DNA from: Yinghuangia seranimata
Lineage (GTDB): Bacteria; Actinomycetota; Actinomycetes; Streptomycetales; Streptomycetaceae
Length of the DNA stretch: 64,000 bases
Assembly: GCF_029953285.1 (NCBI RefSeq)
Contig: NZ_JASAOI010000008.1
Span: 88,463-152,462 of the forward strand
Direction: 5' to 3'
The notes under the pieces were generated by a model. That model ran no database searches. It was not told the origin of the DNA and saw only the letters and a program-made list of their open reading frames with translations. This document shows positions 33,140 to 41,195 of the stretch, one piece after another. Every line of letters starts with the position of its first letter. The stretch's first letter is position 1. The translations under genes were made by a program, and so were the position numbers.

Positions 33140-34248
33140 GACATGCTCGCGATCGCGTTGCGGCCGCCCTCCAGGAACTCCGGCCAGGCACCGCCCTCGT
33201 CCTTGCTGCGCGGCTCGACGACGCCGTGCAGGTACTTGTTGATGATGGCCAGGTCCTCAGGCTCGCGGCGGGTGAGCGATCCGACGAGCGAGGCCGCGAG
33301 CGTGCCCGCGGTCAGGGCGCGGTCGCCGAAGAAGTTGCTGTGCAGGATGGCGTCTTCGAGCACGCCGATCTGCTCGGCGGTGGACAGCGCCGACTCCAGC
33401 TTCTCGTCGTCGCTGCCCGCCGAGGCGGCGGCCGCGCGCAGGTCGGCGAAGCTCTGCAGCAGCACGTCGAGCAGCGTCGGCGGGACGTCCAGCTCGATCT
33501 GGTGGCGGCGCAGCAGTTCCTCGGTGCGGAAGCGGACGATCTCCGACTCGCTCTTCCTGTTCGTCACCACGGGGATGCGCACGAAGTTGAACCGGCGCTT
33601 GAGCGCGGAGGACAGGTCGTTGACGCCCCGGTCGCGGCTGTTCGCGGTGGCGATGATCGAGAAGCCCGGCTTGGCGAAGACGATGTTGTCGCTGTCCAGT
33701 TCGGGCACCGAGATGTACTTCTCGGACAGGATGGAGATGAGCGCGTCCTGGACGTCGCTGGTGGAGCGGGTCAGCTCCTCGAAGCGGCCGATGGCGCCGC
33801 CCTCCATCGCGGTCATGATCGGCGAGGGGATCATCGACTCGCGGGACTGGCCCTTGGCGATGACCATCGACACGTTCCACGAGTACTTGATGTGGTCCTC
33901 GGTGGTGCCGGCGGTGCCCTGCACGACGAGCGTCGAGTTGCGGCTGATCGCGGCGGCGAGGAGCTCGGCGAGCCAGCTCTTGCCGGTGCCGGGGTCGCCG
34001 ATGAGCAGCAGGCCGCGGTCGGACGCGAGGGTGACGACGGCGCGTTCGACGATGCTGCGGTCGCCGAACCACTTCTGCGGGATCTCGCGGTCGAGGCCGT
34101 CGGACGGCTCGGAGCCGAGCACGAACAGCCGGATCATCTTCGGGGACAGCCGCCACGCGAAGGGCTTGGGCGCGTCGTCGACGGACTCGAGCCAGTCGAG
34201 CTCCTCGGCGTACTTGATCTCGGCGGGGGCGCGCAGCAGGTCGGACAT
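33136..34248 (-). CDS. MoxR-family AAA+ ATPase
   Basis: 370 aa. Walker A GDPGTGKS at 84-91, a Walker-B-equivalent region GGAIGRFEELTRS, sensor 1 IIATANSRD and the arginine-finger region SSALKRRFNFVRIP are present. The Walker B acidic pair is EE, preceded by Phe, instead of the common DE. C-terminal lid helices follow to residue 310. MoxR ATPases work with vWA proteins as chaperone or chelatase-like remodelling pairs, and the vWA partner is encoded 58 bp upstream. Cytoplasmic. In this operon it likely remodels the DUF5682 or SWIM protein. Confidence 0.93.
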   Translation of the reverse strand: MSDLLRAPAEIKYAEELDWLESVDDAPKPFAWRLSPKMIRLFVLGSEPSDGLDREIPQKWFGDRSIVERAVVTLASDRGLLLIGDPGTGKSWLAELLAAAISRNSTLVVQGTAGTTEDHIKYSWNVSMVIAKGQSRESMIPSPIMTAMEGGAIGRFEELTRSTSDVQDALISILSEKYISVPELDSDNIVFAKPGFSIIATANSRDRGVNDLSSALKRRFNFVRIPVVTNRKSESEIVRFRTEELLRRHQIELDVPPTLLDVLLQSFADLRAAAASAGSDDEKLESALSTAEQIGVLEDAILHSNFFGDRALTAGTLAASLVGSLTRREPEDLAIINKYLHGVVEPRSKDEGGAWPEFLEGGRNAIASMS

Positions 34249-34306
34249 GGTGGCAGGGCCTTTCCGGGCGGGGTGTCGGGGAGGAAGAAAAGGGAAGGCG
34301 GCCGGA

Positions 34307-35776
34307 CTAGGCCAGGAACGCCTTGAGTTCGCGGACGAGCTTGGAGATGTGGCCGGAGATCACCGGCGTGCCGAGGTCCTTGAAGCGTTCGCGGAACCAC
34401 GGGTTGACGCTGGCGCGGCCGCCGCTGGTCACGGACCCGACGGGGATGAACTTCGCGCCCGAGCGGTGGATGTTCGCCATGCTCTCGAACAGCTGCTCGT
34501 TGTGCCATTCGTAGAAGTCGGAGATCCACACCACGACGGTGTTGCGCGGTTCGGCGATCTTCGGCTGGGCGAGCGTCATCGCCACGGTGCCGTCCGTGCC
34601 GCCGCCGAGATTGGTGCGCAGCAGCGTCTCGAACGGGTCGTGCACCCACGGGGTGAGGTCGACGGCGCGCGTGTCGTACGCGATGAGGTGCACGTCGACC
34701 TTGGGCAGGCCGGCGAAGATCGAGGCGAGGATGGTGCAGTTGACCATCGAGTCGACCATCGAGCCGGACTGGTCGACGACGACGATCAGCCGCTGCGGCG
34801 TGGTCTTGCGGGAGGTGTGCCGGTAGTAGAGGCGGTCGACGTACAGCCGCTCCTCCTCCGGGCTCCAGTTGGTGAGGTTCTTCCAGATCGTGCGGTCGAG
34901 GTCGAGGTTGCGGAACACCCGCTTGGGCGGCACCGAGCGGTCGAGGGTGCCGACGGTGGCCTTCTCGACCTGGGTGCGCAGGACCTCGCCGACCTCGTCG
35001 ACGAAGCGGCGGATGAGGGCCTTGGCGTTGGCGAGCGCGACGCCCGACAGGTTGTCCTTGTCGAGCAGCAGCTGCTCGATCAGCGACATGCTCGGCGTGA
35101 GCTGCGCGGCCAACCGCGGGTCGGCGAGCACCTCGCGCAGGCGCATGCGCTTGACGAGGTCGCCTTCGATGGCGCCGAGTTCGGGGCCGATGGGCGGGAT
35201 GAGGTTGCCCAGGTCCGGAGTGCGGCGGCCGCGCCCTGTGCCGGTCGGGGACACGCCTTGGCCGCCGCTCGCGCCCCCGCCGCCACGTCCGCCGCGCAGG
35301 TCACCGGGCTTGCAGCCGAACGCGCGTTCCAGCCAGCCCGCGTCGGCCTGCCACTGGGCGAGCTGTCCGGCGCTGACGGTGCCGGAGCCGGTGGCGAAGA
35401 CGTTCAGCAGCACCTTGGAGACGAGGGCGGCGCTGCGGACCTCGGCGGCGCGGTCGCGTGCGGCGTCGTCGGACGGCTCCTCCTGAGGGAGCATCAGGCC
35501 CTGGATCTCGTCGGCCAGTTCCGGGTGCCGCTGCACGACGGCGTCGATGGACGCCTGCGGGTCGAGCAGCGCGGGCGGCAGGCCTATGTCCTCGAGGACG
35601 GCCACGCTCGCGGACTCCAGCGACGCCTGCTCCTCCGGGTCGAACATCCGGGCGAGGAGGCGCCAGTACAGCACCTGGCGGCGGTTCTCGTCGGCGTCGG
35701 CGACCTGCGTCGCGTCCGTCGTCGTGTCCGTCGTCGCGTCCGTCGTCGTGTCCGTCGCGGTGGTCTCGTCGGTCAT
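34307..35776 (-). CDS. vWA-domain protein partnering the MoxR ATPase
   Basis: 489 aa from ATG 35776, overlapping the upstream stop (ATGA). Residues 5-24 are a Thr/Asp repeat (DTTTDATT twice) encoded by a 24-bp tandem repeat. Residues 30-290 form a helical region with a Gly-rich linker (161-183). The vWA domain (327-489) carries the MIDAS motif DQSGSM at 335-340, GGGTDG and VVWISDF, so metal binding is intact. No membrane segment. It is the usual partner of MoxR AAA+ proteins; the metal site would contact the ATPase or the client. Confidence 0.93.
   Translation of the reverse strand: MTDETTATDTTTDATTDTTTDATQVADADENRRQVLYWRLLARMFDPEEQASLESASVAVLEDIGLPPALLDPQASIDAVVQRHPELADEIQGLMLPQEEPSDDAARDRAAEVRSAALVSKVLLNVFATGSGTVSAGQLAQWQADAGWLERAFGCKPGDLRGGRGGGGASGGQGVSPTGTGRGRRTPDLGNLIPPIGPELGAIEGDLVKRMRLREVLADPRLAAQLTPSMSLIEQLLLDKDNLSGVALANAKALIRRFVDEVGEVLRTQVEKATVGTLDRSVPPKRVFRNLDLDRTIWKNLTNWSPEEERLYVDRLYYRHTSRKTTPQRLIVVVDQSGSMVDSMVNCTILASIFAGLPKVDVHLIAYDTRAVDLTPWVHDPFETLLRTNLGGGTDGTVAMTLAQPKIAEPRNTVVVWISDFYEWHNEQLFESMANIHRSGAKFIPVGSVTSGGRASVNPWFRERFKDLGTPVISGHISKLVRELKAFLA
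35712..35756. repeat. 24-bp tandem repeat (about 1.9 copies) in the vWA gene 5' end
   Basis: The unit begins GCGTCCGTCGTCGTGTCC and ends GTCGTC, and repeats at 35712 and 35736. It encodes the eight-residue unit DTTTDATT near the N-terminus of the vWA protein. Being a multiple of three, copy number changes would alter linker length without a frameshift. Confidence 0.8.
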
Positions 35777-37161
35777 CGGCGCAGCAGCTTTCCCGCTCGT
35801 TCCCGCAGGACGGCGACGGCGTCGGTGGCGGCCTTTTCGGCCTTGACGCCCGCCGTGTCCGCGGTGCCGCCGGCCCAGGCGCCCGCGTGCAGCACGAGGG
35901 CCTTCTTCTTGACCGTCGCCTCGACGGCCAGCGGCTGGACGGCGAACCGCCCGGCGTCCCAGCGCAGCAGGCCGATGCAGGCCGTGGACGCCGCGACGGC
36001 CTCGGGGGTGAGCGGCCCCGCGGTGGGGATCCGGTCGATGTCGACGGGGAGGTTGTGCCCCGGGAGGGCGAACACGGTGGCGGCGTCGTCCCGTTGGACG
36101 CCGTATCCGTCGAGGAACACCGGGACGGCGATGCGCGCCGGGTGCCGGTCCAGCGGCGCGGCCGTGGAGGCGGCCGCCTTGGGGAGCGCGACGCGAGCGG
36201 TGGCGAACGGGTCGGCGGGGTCGCCCTGGCGGGCCTGCGCGTCGTCCCAGAGCAGGTCGCCCTCGGCGGTCAGCGGCATGCCGTCCAGGTCCATCGACCG
36301 GCCTTCGCTGACGGCGGCGAGCAACGCCATGTGCGGGCGCAGCAGTTGCCACACGCCCATGCCGACGACCGTGTCGGGCTTGGGCGCCGAGACGCTCGCG
36401 CGCACCAGGCGCGGCGTGCTGCCGTCGGCGGGCTCGAACACCGCGTGCACCTGGGCCTGGACGGCGGTGGCGTGCTCGTGGAGGTCGACGCCGAGCGGCA
36501 GCAGCCGGCCGGAGACCGGTTCGGCCGGTGCGGCGGTCAGCGCGCCGGGCCGGGTCAGGAGCATGGCGCGCGACCACAGGTCGGCCCAGCGGCGTACCGG
36601 CACCCGTTCGAGGGCGGCGCCGGGGCACGACGCGGCGAGTTCGGCGGCGAACCCGTCCAGCAGTACGGCGAGTCGGCGCAGCGCGGGCTCGGGGAGCATG
36701 GCCGAGACGACCTGGGCGGCGCCCGCGACGACGTCGTGGTCGAGGCCCTGCCACCCGGCACGGGCCAGGTCGGCGAGCCAGGACCGGGCGGCGGCGAGCA
36801 GGTTCGGCGAGGCGGATTCGCTTGCGGGAAAAGGCTGTTCGTCGGGTCGCACGCGTCCGGTGGCCTCGTCCGCGCGGGCGGTGAGCGCGTCGTGCACGGC
36901 GCCGAACACGGCGGTGCGGGCTGCGGCGAGCGCGACGAGGTCGTCCTCGCTCGCGGCACCGGCGGCGGCCTTGTCGGCGGCTTCGGCGACGCGCTCGGCC
37001 AGCGGGGTGCCGGCGACGGCGTCGGCCAGGCCGGTCAGTGCCGCGGCCTGGGCGGGCTGGGGGCGCAGCAGGCCGGCGACGAGCGTGCGGTCGAAGGCGT
37101 CCACGGCGGCGAGCGCCTCGTCGAGGCCGGCGACGGGTTCGGTGAGCAGGTCGACGCGCAT
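35773..37161 (-). CDS. Conserved-operon protein of unknown function between SWIM and vWA genes
   Basis: 462 aa from ATG 37161, which shares one base with the SWIM stop (TGATG). Mostly alpha-helical and Ala/Leu-rich in the first 250 residues (EALAAVDAFDRTLVAGLLRPQPAQ). The C-terminal 200 residues have beta-rich stretches with LLPLGVDLHEHATAVQ and ARIAVPVFLDGYGV, then VKKKALVLHAGAWAGG. No catalytic motif, signal or membrane segment. It is tightly coupled in translation to both neighbours, so it is a fixed component of the MoxR/vWA machine. I do not assign it to a named family. Confidence 0.8.
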   Translation of the reverse strand: MRVDLLTEPVAGLDEALAAVDAFDRTLVAGLLRPQPAQAAALTGLADAVAGTPLAERVAEAADKAAAGAASEDDLVALAAARTAVFGAVHDALTARADEATGRVRPDEQPFPASESASPNLLAAARSWLADLARAGWQGLDHDVVAGAAQVVSAMLPEPALRRLAVLLDGFAAELAASCPGAALERVPVRRWADLWSRAMLLTRPGALTAAPAEPVSGRLLPLGVDLHEHATAVQAQVHAVFEPADGSTPRLVRASVSAPKPDTVVGMGVWQLLRPHMALLAAVSEGRSMDLDGMPLTAEGDLLWDDAQARQGDPADPFATARVALPKAAASTAAPLDRHPARIAVPVFLDGYGVQRDDAATVFALPGHNLPVDIDRIPTAGPLTPEAVAASTACIGLLRWDAGRFAVQPLAVEATVKKKALVLHAGAWAGGTADTAGVKAEKAATDAVAVLRERAGKLLRR

Positions 37162-37694
37162 CAGGCCACCGCCGTCCGGGTCGGCGGGAACCACTGCATC
37201 TCGGGCAACGGCGCGGTGGTCGCGGCCAGTTCGAGGTAGGCCAGGTGCCGCAGGAAGCGGCTGAACACCGGCGCGGCGGCCGAAGTGTCGCCCTGCGCCG
37301 GGCGGGTGGCGCGCATGGTCGAGCTGATGCTGCCGGCGGTCGGCGCCGCGTCGGCGAGGTCGACGCGCAGGTAGCGGCCGACGCGGTCCCCGCCGTACTG
37401 CAGCACCGCTTCGGCGATCAGCGCCTCGATGTGCTTGCAGAACGAGCCGCGGGCGCCGCCGCACGGGCGGTTGTTGTTGGTGCTGCACGCGAACGCGAAG
37501 GTGCGGACGGCCACCGACGAGACGTACACGCGGCTGATGTCGGAGCCGCTGGACACCACGCCCTGCAGGCGGCCGTCCGCCAGTTCCACGAACGGGACCT
37601 TGGCCAGCTTCCGCGGCCGCGCGGGCGGGACGACGCGCGCGGCGCTGGCCTCCTCCCAGCGGCTGTCGGGGTCTGCCGAGTCTGAGGGCAGCAC
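37161..37694 (-). CDS. SWIM zinc-finger protein
   Basis: 177 aa from GTG 37694 with GGAGG four bases upstream; the longer open frame above it is Cys/Arg/Ser-rich noise. The zinc site is formed by Cys70, Cys78, Cys86 and His88 (ending FCKHIEALIAEAV), the SWIM pattern CxnCxH. The domain is predicted to bind DNA or protein. The following residues (LRVDLADAAPT to the C-terminus) look helical. It is the first gene of the five-gene operon with vWA, MoxR and DUF5682, and its promoter must lie in the 104-bp gap shared with a divergent secreted-peptide gene. Confidence 0.88.
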   Translation of the reverse strand: MLPSDSADPDSRWEEASAARVVPPARPRKLAKVPFVELADGRLQGVVSSGSDISRVYVSSVAVRTFAFACSTNNNRPCGGARGSFCKHIEALIAEAVLQYGGDRVGRYLRVDLADAAPTAGSISSTMRATRPAQGDTSAAAPVFSRFLRHLAYLELAATTAPLPEMQWFPPTRTAVA

Positions 37695-37798
37695 ACTGCC
37701 TCCTTTGCACCAAGGGATGTCCGCACCGGATCGGTGCGATGCGGAAGAACCTAGTGCCGGCGACCGACACCCCGCGGCGCCATGATCGTTCACACGGT

Positions 37799-38083
37799 AT
37801 GAACAGCACCCGCACCGCCGCACGCGTCCTGCTCGGCGCCGCCGTCACCGCCGCCGCGCTGGCCGCGACCGCCGGATCCGCCCACGCGTCCGGCCTCCCC
37901 GCCCCCAAGCCGGACCAGGGGCTCGGCGGCCTTCTCGCGCCCGACGCCGCCGCCGCTCCCGTCACCCACATGTTCGACCCCGGTGCGCAGAGCAGCACCA
38001 CCCCGGCCGGCAACCGCTGGTACGAGGACGAGGCCAACGCGGGCCGGCTCGGTTCGCTCCTCGGCACCGACTGGGCCGAGTAG
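37799..38083 (+). CDS. Small secreted protein, 94 aa
   Basis: Starts MNSTRTAARVLLGAAV with a clear Sec signal peptide; cleavage is likely after AHA (TAGSAHA-SG). The mature part is about 63 residues, rich in Gly, Ala and Pro, without Cys, and ends NAGRLGSLLGTDWAE. No sorting motif, so it is probably released. No Shine-Dalgarno sequence precedes the ATG. It is divergent from the SWIM operon. I do not recognise the family; short secreted proteins of this type are common in streptomycetes. Confidence 0.7.
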   Translation: MNSTRTAARVLLGAAVTAAALAATAGSAHASGLPAPKPDQGLGGLLAPDAAAAPVTHMFDPGAQSSTTPAGNRWYEDEANAGRLGSLLGTDWAE

Positions 38084-38138
38084 GAGCACGTGGTCTCCCG
38101 GCGGGCGCATTACAGCGTCCGCCGGGCCGGCGCCGGGG

Positions 38139-38630
38139 TCAGTCCCGTGCGCCGAGCTCCTCGTCCAGGCTGCGCTGCACGTAGCCCATCGCCGTCGCGA
38201 ACTCCGGGTCGCCGAGCCGCCGGTACTGCTCGCCCTCGTCGACGTCCTCGACGTGCGACTGGATCCACCACAGGTTGCCGAACGGGTCGCGCACGCGCCC
38301 GACCAGGTCACCGAAGAACAGTGCCGTGACCTCGGTGACCGAGGTGCCGCCGGCCGCCACCGCGGCGGCGTGCACGGCGGGGGCGTCCTCGACGAACACC
38401 CGCAGGAACGCCGGCGTCTCCGGCCAGCCCGGCTTGGCGTCGAACGCCATCACCACCGCGTCGCCGATGCGGGCCTCCGCGTGCCCGATGCTGCCGTCCT
38501 GGTCGACGAAGCGCCCCATCTCCTGGGCGCCGAACACCTTTCCGATCCAGTCGAGCAGCGCGGCGGTGTCACGCGTGATGATCCACGGGGTGACCGCGGT
38601 GTAGCCCTCGGGCTGGTGACGGACCGTCAT
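38139..38630 (-). CDS. VOC-superfamily protein (PhnB/glyoxalase-like)
   Basis: 163 aa. YTAVTPWIITRDTAALLDWIGKVFGAQEM, HAEARIGDAVVM and the late VRDPFGNLWWIQSHVEDV give the beta-alpha-beta-beta-beta repeats of the vicinal oxygen chelate fold, closest to PhnB-like proteins. Metal ligands of true glyoxalase I are not obvious, so it may be a binding or resistance protein. Strong ribosome site GAGGAGGAACCACC before the ATG. Single gene, divergent from the phosphatase gene 250 bp away. Confidence 0.9.
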   Translation of the reverse strand: MTVRHQPEGYTAVTPWIITRDTAALLDWIGKVFGAQEMGRFVDQDGSIGHAEARIGDAVVMAFDAKPGWPETPAFLRVFVEDAPAVHAAAVAAGGTSVTEVTALFFGDLVGRVRDPFGNLWWIQSHVEDVDEGEQYRRLGDPEFATAMGYVQRSLDEELGARD

Positions 38631-38788
38631 GGTGGTTCCTCCTCGGCGGGCGGGGTGCGCGTGGTTCCGGCTGTCGGGATCACGCTACGACGCAAACAGG
38701 CACGGTTCGTTCCTATTCATCGGCGAAAGCCTGGACGCGCGGCGGGCGTTGCCGCGATGTTCGCCCATCCGCCGCGAAGCGTTCACTA

Positions 38789-38833
38789 GACACAACACTG
38801 GGCCTTGTTTTCTTGTGTCCTACTCAATACGGT
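38789..38833 (+). promoter_or_regulatory. Promoter with overlapping inverted repeat upstream of the phosphatase gene
   Basis: -35 TTGTTT (38805-38810) and -10 TACGGT (38828-38833) have a 17-base spacer, giving a leader of about 40 bases. A perfect 7-bp inverted repeat GACACAA (38789-38795) and TTGTGTC (38813-38819) spans the -35, a natural repressor or activator site. Confidence 0.5.
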
Positions 38834-38878
38834 CGGCCGCGGGCGGGGGCAGGCGACCGCGTACAGGGAAGAGGACAC

Positions 38879-40525
38879 ATGGCGATCTCCCGCAGATCTG
38901 TACTGACCGGTGGCGGCGCGGCCGGTGCCGCGCTCCTGACCGGGGGCGTGGCCGCCCCCGCGGGGGCCGCGGCGGCGGAGGCCGACGGCACCGCGGCGGC
39001 CGCGCCCGCACCCGGTTCCGCGCTGCTGTGGGAGCAGCCCGGCCGGATCGGCGCGCCGAGCGTCACCGGGCTGCACCTGCAGTTCGGCGCCGACGCGTCC
39101 CGCGAGGTGGTCGTCTCGTGGCTGACGCCGCAGCCGGTCTCGAAACCGCGCGTCCGGTTCGGCACGGTCGAGGACGGCTTCGGCCGCACCGTCGACGCGG
39201 AGACCCGGCACTACCGCGACGGGCTGTCCGGCGTCGAGGTGTTCGTCCACCACGCACGCCTCGACCGGCTGCGCCCGGCGACGCGCTACGTGTACTTCGC
39301 GAGCCACGAGGGGGCGTCCCCGGAGACCGGCGTGTTCGACACCGCGCAGCGCGGCCGGCACGCCTTCACCTTCACGAGCTTCGGCGACCAGGCGACCGCG
39401 AACCTGCGCAAGGAGGTGAAGCTGCCGCCGGGCACCCCGTCGCCGAACGGGCCCTACCCGCTGTACTCCAGCAACAACATCGGCACCCAGGCGTCCGCCG
39501 ACATCGTGGCCGCGGTCGAACGCGTGTCCCCTCTGTTCAACCTGGTCAACGGCGACCTCTGCTACGCGGGCGTGGCGGGCATCTTCGGCCAGGACCGGGT
39601 CGCCACGTGGGCGGACTGGTTCATATCGAACAGCCGCTCGGCGCGCTTCCGCCCCTGGATGCCGTGCGTCGGCAACCACGAGAACGAGAAGGGCAACGGC
39701 CCGCTCGGCGCGGCCGCCTACCAGGCGTACTTCACCACGCCCGACTCCGGCACCGACCCGGAGATGAAGGGCCTGTGGTACTCGTTCACCGCCGGCTCGG
39801 TGCGGGTCATCAGCATCGCGAACTGCGACGTCGCGATCCAGGACGCGGGTGACAGCTACATCCGCGGCTACTCGGGCGGCGCGCAACGGCGGTGGCTGGA
39901 GAGCCAGTTGCAGCAGGCGCGCGCGGACCGGGAGATCGACTGGGTCGTGGTGTGCATGCACCAGCCGTTCATCTCCAGCGCGCGCAGCAGCAACGGCAGC
40001 GATCTGGGGGTGCGCGAGGCCTGGGGTCCGCTGTTCGACCAGTACGGCGTCGACCTGGTGGTCAGCGGCCACGAGCACCACTACGAGCGGTCGCACCCGC
40101 TGCGCGGCCGGCTGCCCAACGAGACCCGCACGCCGACGCCCGCGGCGACCGGCAAGGACGTCATCGACACGTCGCTGGGCACCGTGCACATGATCATCGG
40201 CGGGGGCGGCAACTTCGCCACGTCCCACAACAACCTGTTCGACCGCCCGCAGGGCCGGGTGATCGTGGCGCGCAGCGACAAGGACAGCCCGGTCCTGCCC
40301 GGGCACAAGGACTCGGTGTGGGTGACCGAGGACGCGCCGTGGGCGTCCGTCCAGGACCGCGAACACCCGCACGGCTTCGCGGCGTTCGAGGTCGACCCGG
40401 GCGACCGCAAGTCGGGTCGCACGCGCATCAATGTCACCTACTACACGTTCCAGGGCCCGCACGCCGACCTGGTCCCGGTCGACCGGTTCACGCTCGAGCG
40501 GCCGCGCTCGGACGCACACCGCTGA
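38879..40525 (+). CDS. Tat-exported purple-acid-phosphatase-like metallophosphoesterase
   Basis: 548 aa from ATG 38879 with GAAGAGGA upstream. The N-terminus ISRRSVLTGGGAAGAALL is a twin-arginine signal, with cleavage near PAGAAAAEA. Residues 60-175 are an FN3-like N-terminal domain (QFGADASREVVVSW, LRPATRYVYF) as in purple acid phosphatases. The catalytic domain has metal motifs TSFGDQ, VNGDLCYA (Asp and Tyr), VGNHENE, VVCMHQPF and VSGHEHHYERS. In the first block Gln follows Asp where many relatives have GDxG. Expected role: extracytoplasmic phosphate release. No convincing PHO box is seen upstream. Confidence 0.92.
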   Translation: MAISRRSVLTGGGAAGAALLTGGVAAPAGAAAAEADGTAAAAPAPGSALLWEQPGRIGAPSVTGLHLQFGADASREVVVSWLTPQPVSKPRVRFGTVEDGFGRTVDAETRHYRDGLSGVEVFVHHARLDRLRPATRYVYFASHEGASPETGVFDTAQRGRHAFTFTSFGDQATANLRKEVKLPPGTPSPNGPYPLYSSNNIGTQASADIVAAVERVSPLFNLVNGDLCYAGVAGIFGQDRVATWADWFISNSRSARFRPWMPCVGNHENEKGNGPLGAAAYQAYFTTPDSGTDPEMKGLWYSFTAGSVRVISIANCDVAIQDAGDSYIRGYSGGAQRRWLESQLQQARADREIDWVVVCMHQPFISSARSSNGSDLGVREAWGPLFDQYGVDLVVSGHEHHYERSHPLRGRLPNETRTPTPAATGKDVIDTSLGTVHMIIGGGGNFATSHNNLFDRPQGRVIVARSDKDSPVLPGHKDSVWVTEDAPWASVQDREHPHGFAAFEVDPGDRKSGRTRINVTYYTFQGPHADLVPVDRFTLERPRSDAHR

Positions 40526-40536
40526 CCCGCCCAGGC

Positions 40537-40579
40537 GGGAGCGGGAACTCCGGCCCCACAGGCCCACGTTCCCGCTCCC
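40537..40579. terminator. Hairpin after the phosphatase gene
   Basis: 12-bp perfect arms GGGAGCGGGAAC (40537-40548) and GTTCCCGCTCCC (40568-40579) around a 19-base loop, 11 bp after the stop. There is no T tract, as is usual in high-GC actinomycetes. Confidence 0.65.
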
Positions 40580-40619
40580 ACCCGGCCCGCACGACGGCCC
40601 TGGGCCGCCCCGCCGCGCC

Positions 40620-40625
40620 TAGACT
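40620..40625 (+). promoter_or_regulatory. -10 element TAGACT for a leaderless GNAT transcript
   Basis: TAGACT ends six bases before the ATG at 40632 and there is no ribosome-binding sequence, so transcription likely starts at the A of the ATG. Confidence 0.5.
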
Positions 40626-40631
40626 CGCACC

Positions 40632-41195
40632 ATGATCCAACCGCCCCCCGAACTCCGCACCGATCGACTGCTCCTGCGCGCGTGGCGCGACGCCGACCTG
40701 GACGCGGGGCTCGCGGAGATGAACGCCGATCCGGACGTCATGCGCTTCATCGCGGACGGAACCACACGCTCCCGCGAGCAGTCGGCGGCCTTCGTCGCCG
40801 ACCAGCGCCGCCGCTGGTCCGAGGCCGGATTCGGGCTGTTCGCCGTGGAGCGGGCGGCGGACGGCGAGTTCCTCGGCTGGGCGGGGCTCGCCGTCCCGGA
40901 GTTCCTGCCCGAAATCCTGCCCGCCGTGGAGATCGGCTGGCGTCTCCGCCGAGAGCACTGGGGACACGGCTACGCGACCGAGGCGGCCCGCGCGGTGCTG
41001 CCGTTCGCGTTCAGGGACGTGGGCCTGGACCGGCTCGTGAGCATCCGGCACATCGACAACGAGGCCTCCGCGCGGGTGATGGCCAAGCTCGGGTTCACGC
41101 CGGTCCTGCGCACGGTGGTGCCGTCGCACGGCCGTCCGGTCGAGGTGTCCGCACTGACCCGCGCGGAGTCCGCGGCGGCGGACGGGTCCGCCTAG
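40632..41195 (+). CDS. GNAT acetyltransferase, RimJ/RimL type
   Basis: 187 aa. ELRTDRLLLRAWRDADL at the N-terminus, VEIGWRLRREHWGHGYATEAARAVLPFAF (motif A with Gly-rich AcCoA loop) and HIDNEASARVMAKLGF are the hallmarks of the RimJ/RimL-like Acetyltransf_3 family, which acetylates protein N-termini or small amines. Apparently leaderless (TAGACT at 40620). Its stop and that of the convergent regulator gene are built from one CTAG (41192-41195), so the two coding regions overlap by four bases. Confidence 0.92.
   Translation: MIQPPPELRTDRLLLRAWRDADLDAGLAEMNADPDVMRFIADGTTRSREQSAAFVADQRRRWSEAGFGLFAVERAADGEFLGWAGLAVPEFLPEILPAVEIGWRLRREHWGHGYATEAARAVLPFAFRDVGLDRLVSIRHIDNEASARVMAKLGFTPVLRTVVPSHGRPVEVSALTRAESAAADGSA

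Noticed and set aside
35773..37161. Assignment to a numbered DUF found in SWIM/MoxR operons
   Set aside because: Position suggests one, but I could not confirm any family motif by eye, so it is left unnamed.
30311..37264. A 2317-codon open frame on the plus strand, antisense to the DUF5682/MoxR/vWA operon
   Set aside because: It is Arg/Gly/Val-rich without domains and mirrors the real genes; in DNA this GC-rich, antisense frames stay open because stops are rare. The minus-strand genes have motifs, ribosome sites and coupled junctions.
38781..38800. PHO box upstream of the phosphatase gene
   Set aside because: GTTCACT matches one half-unit, but the next 11-base units do not repeat it.
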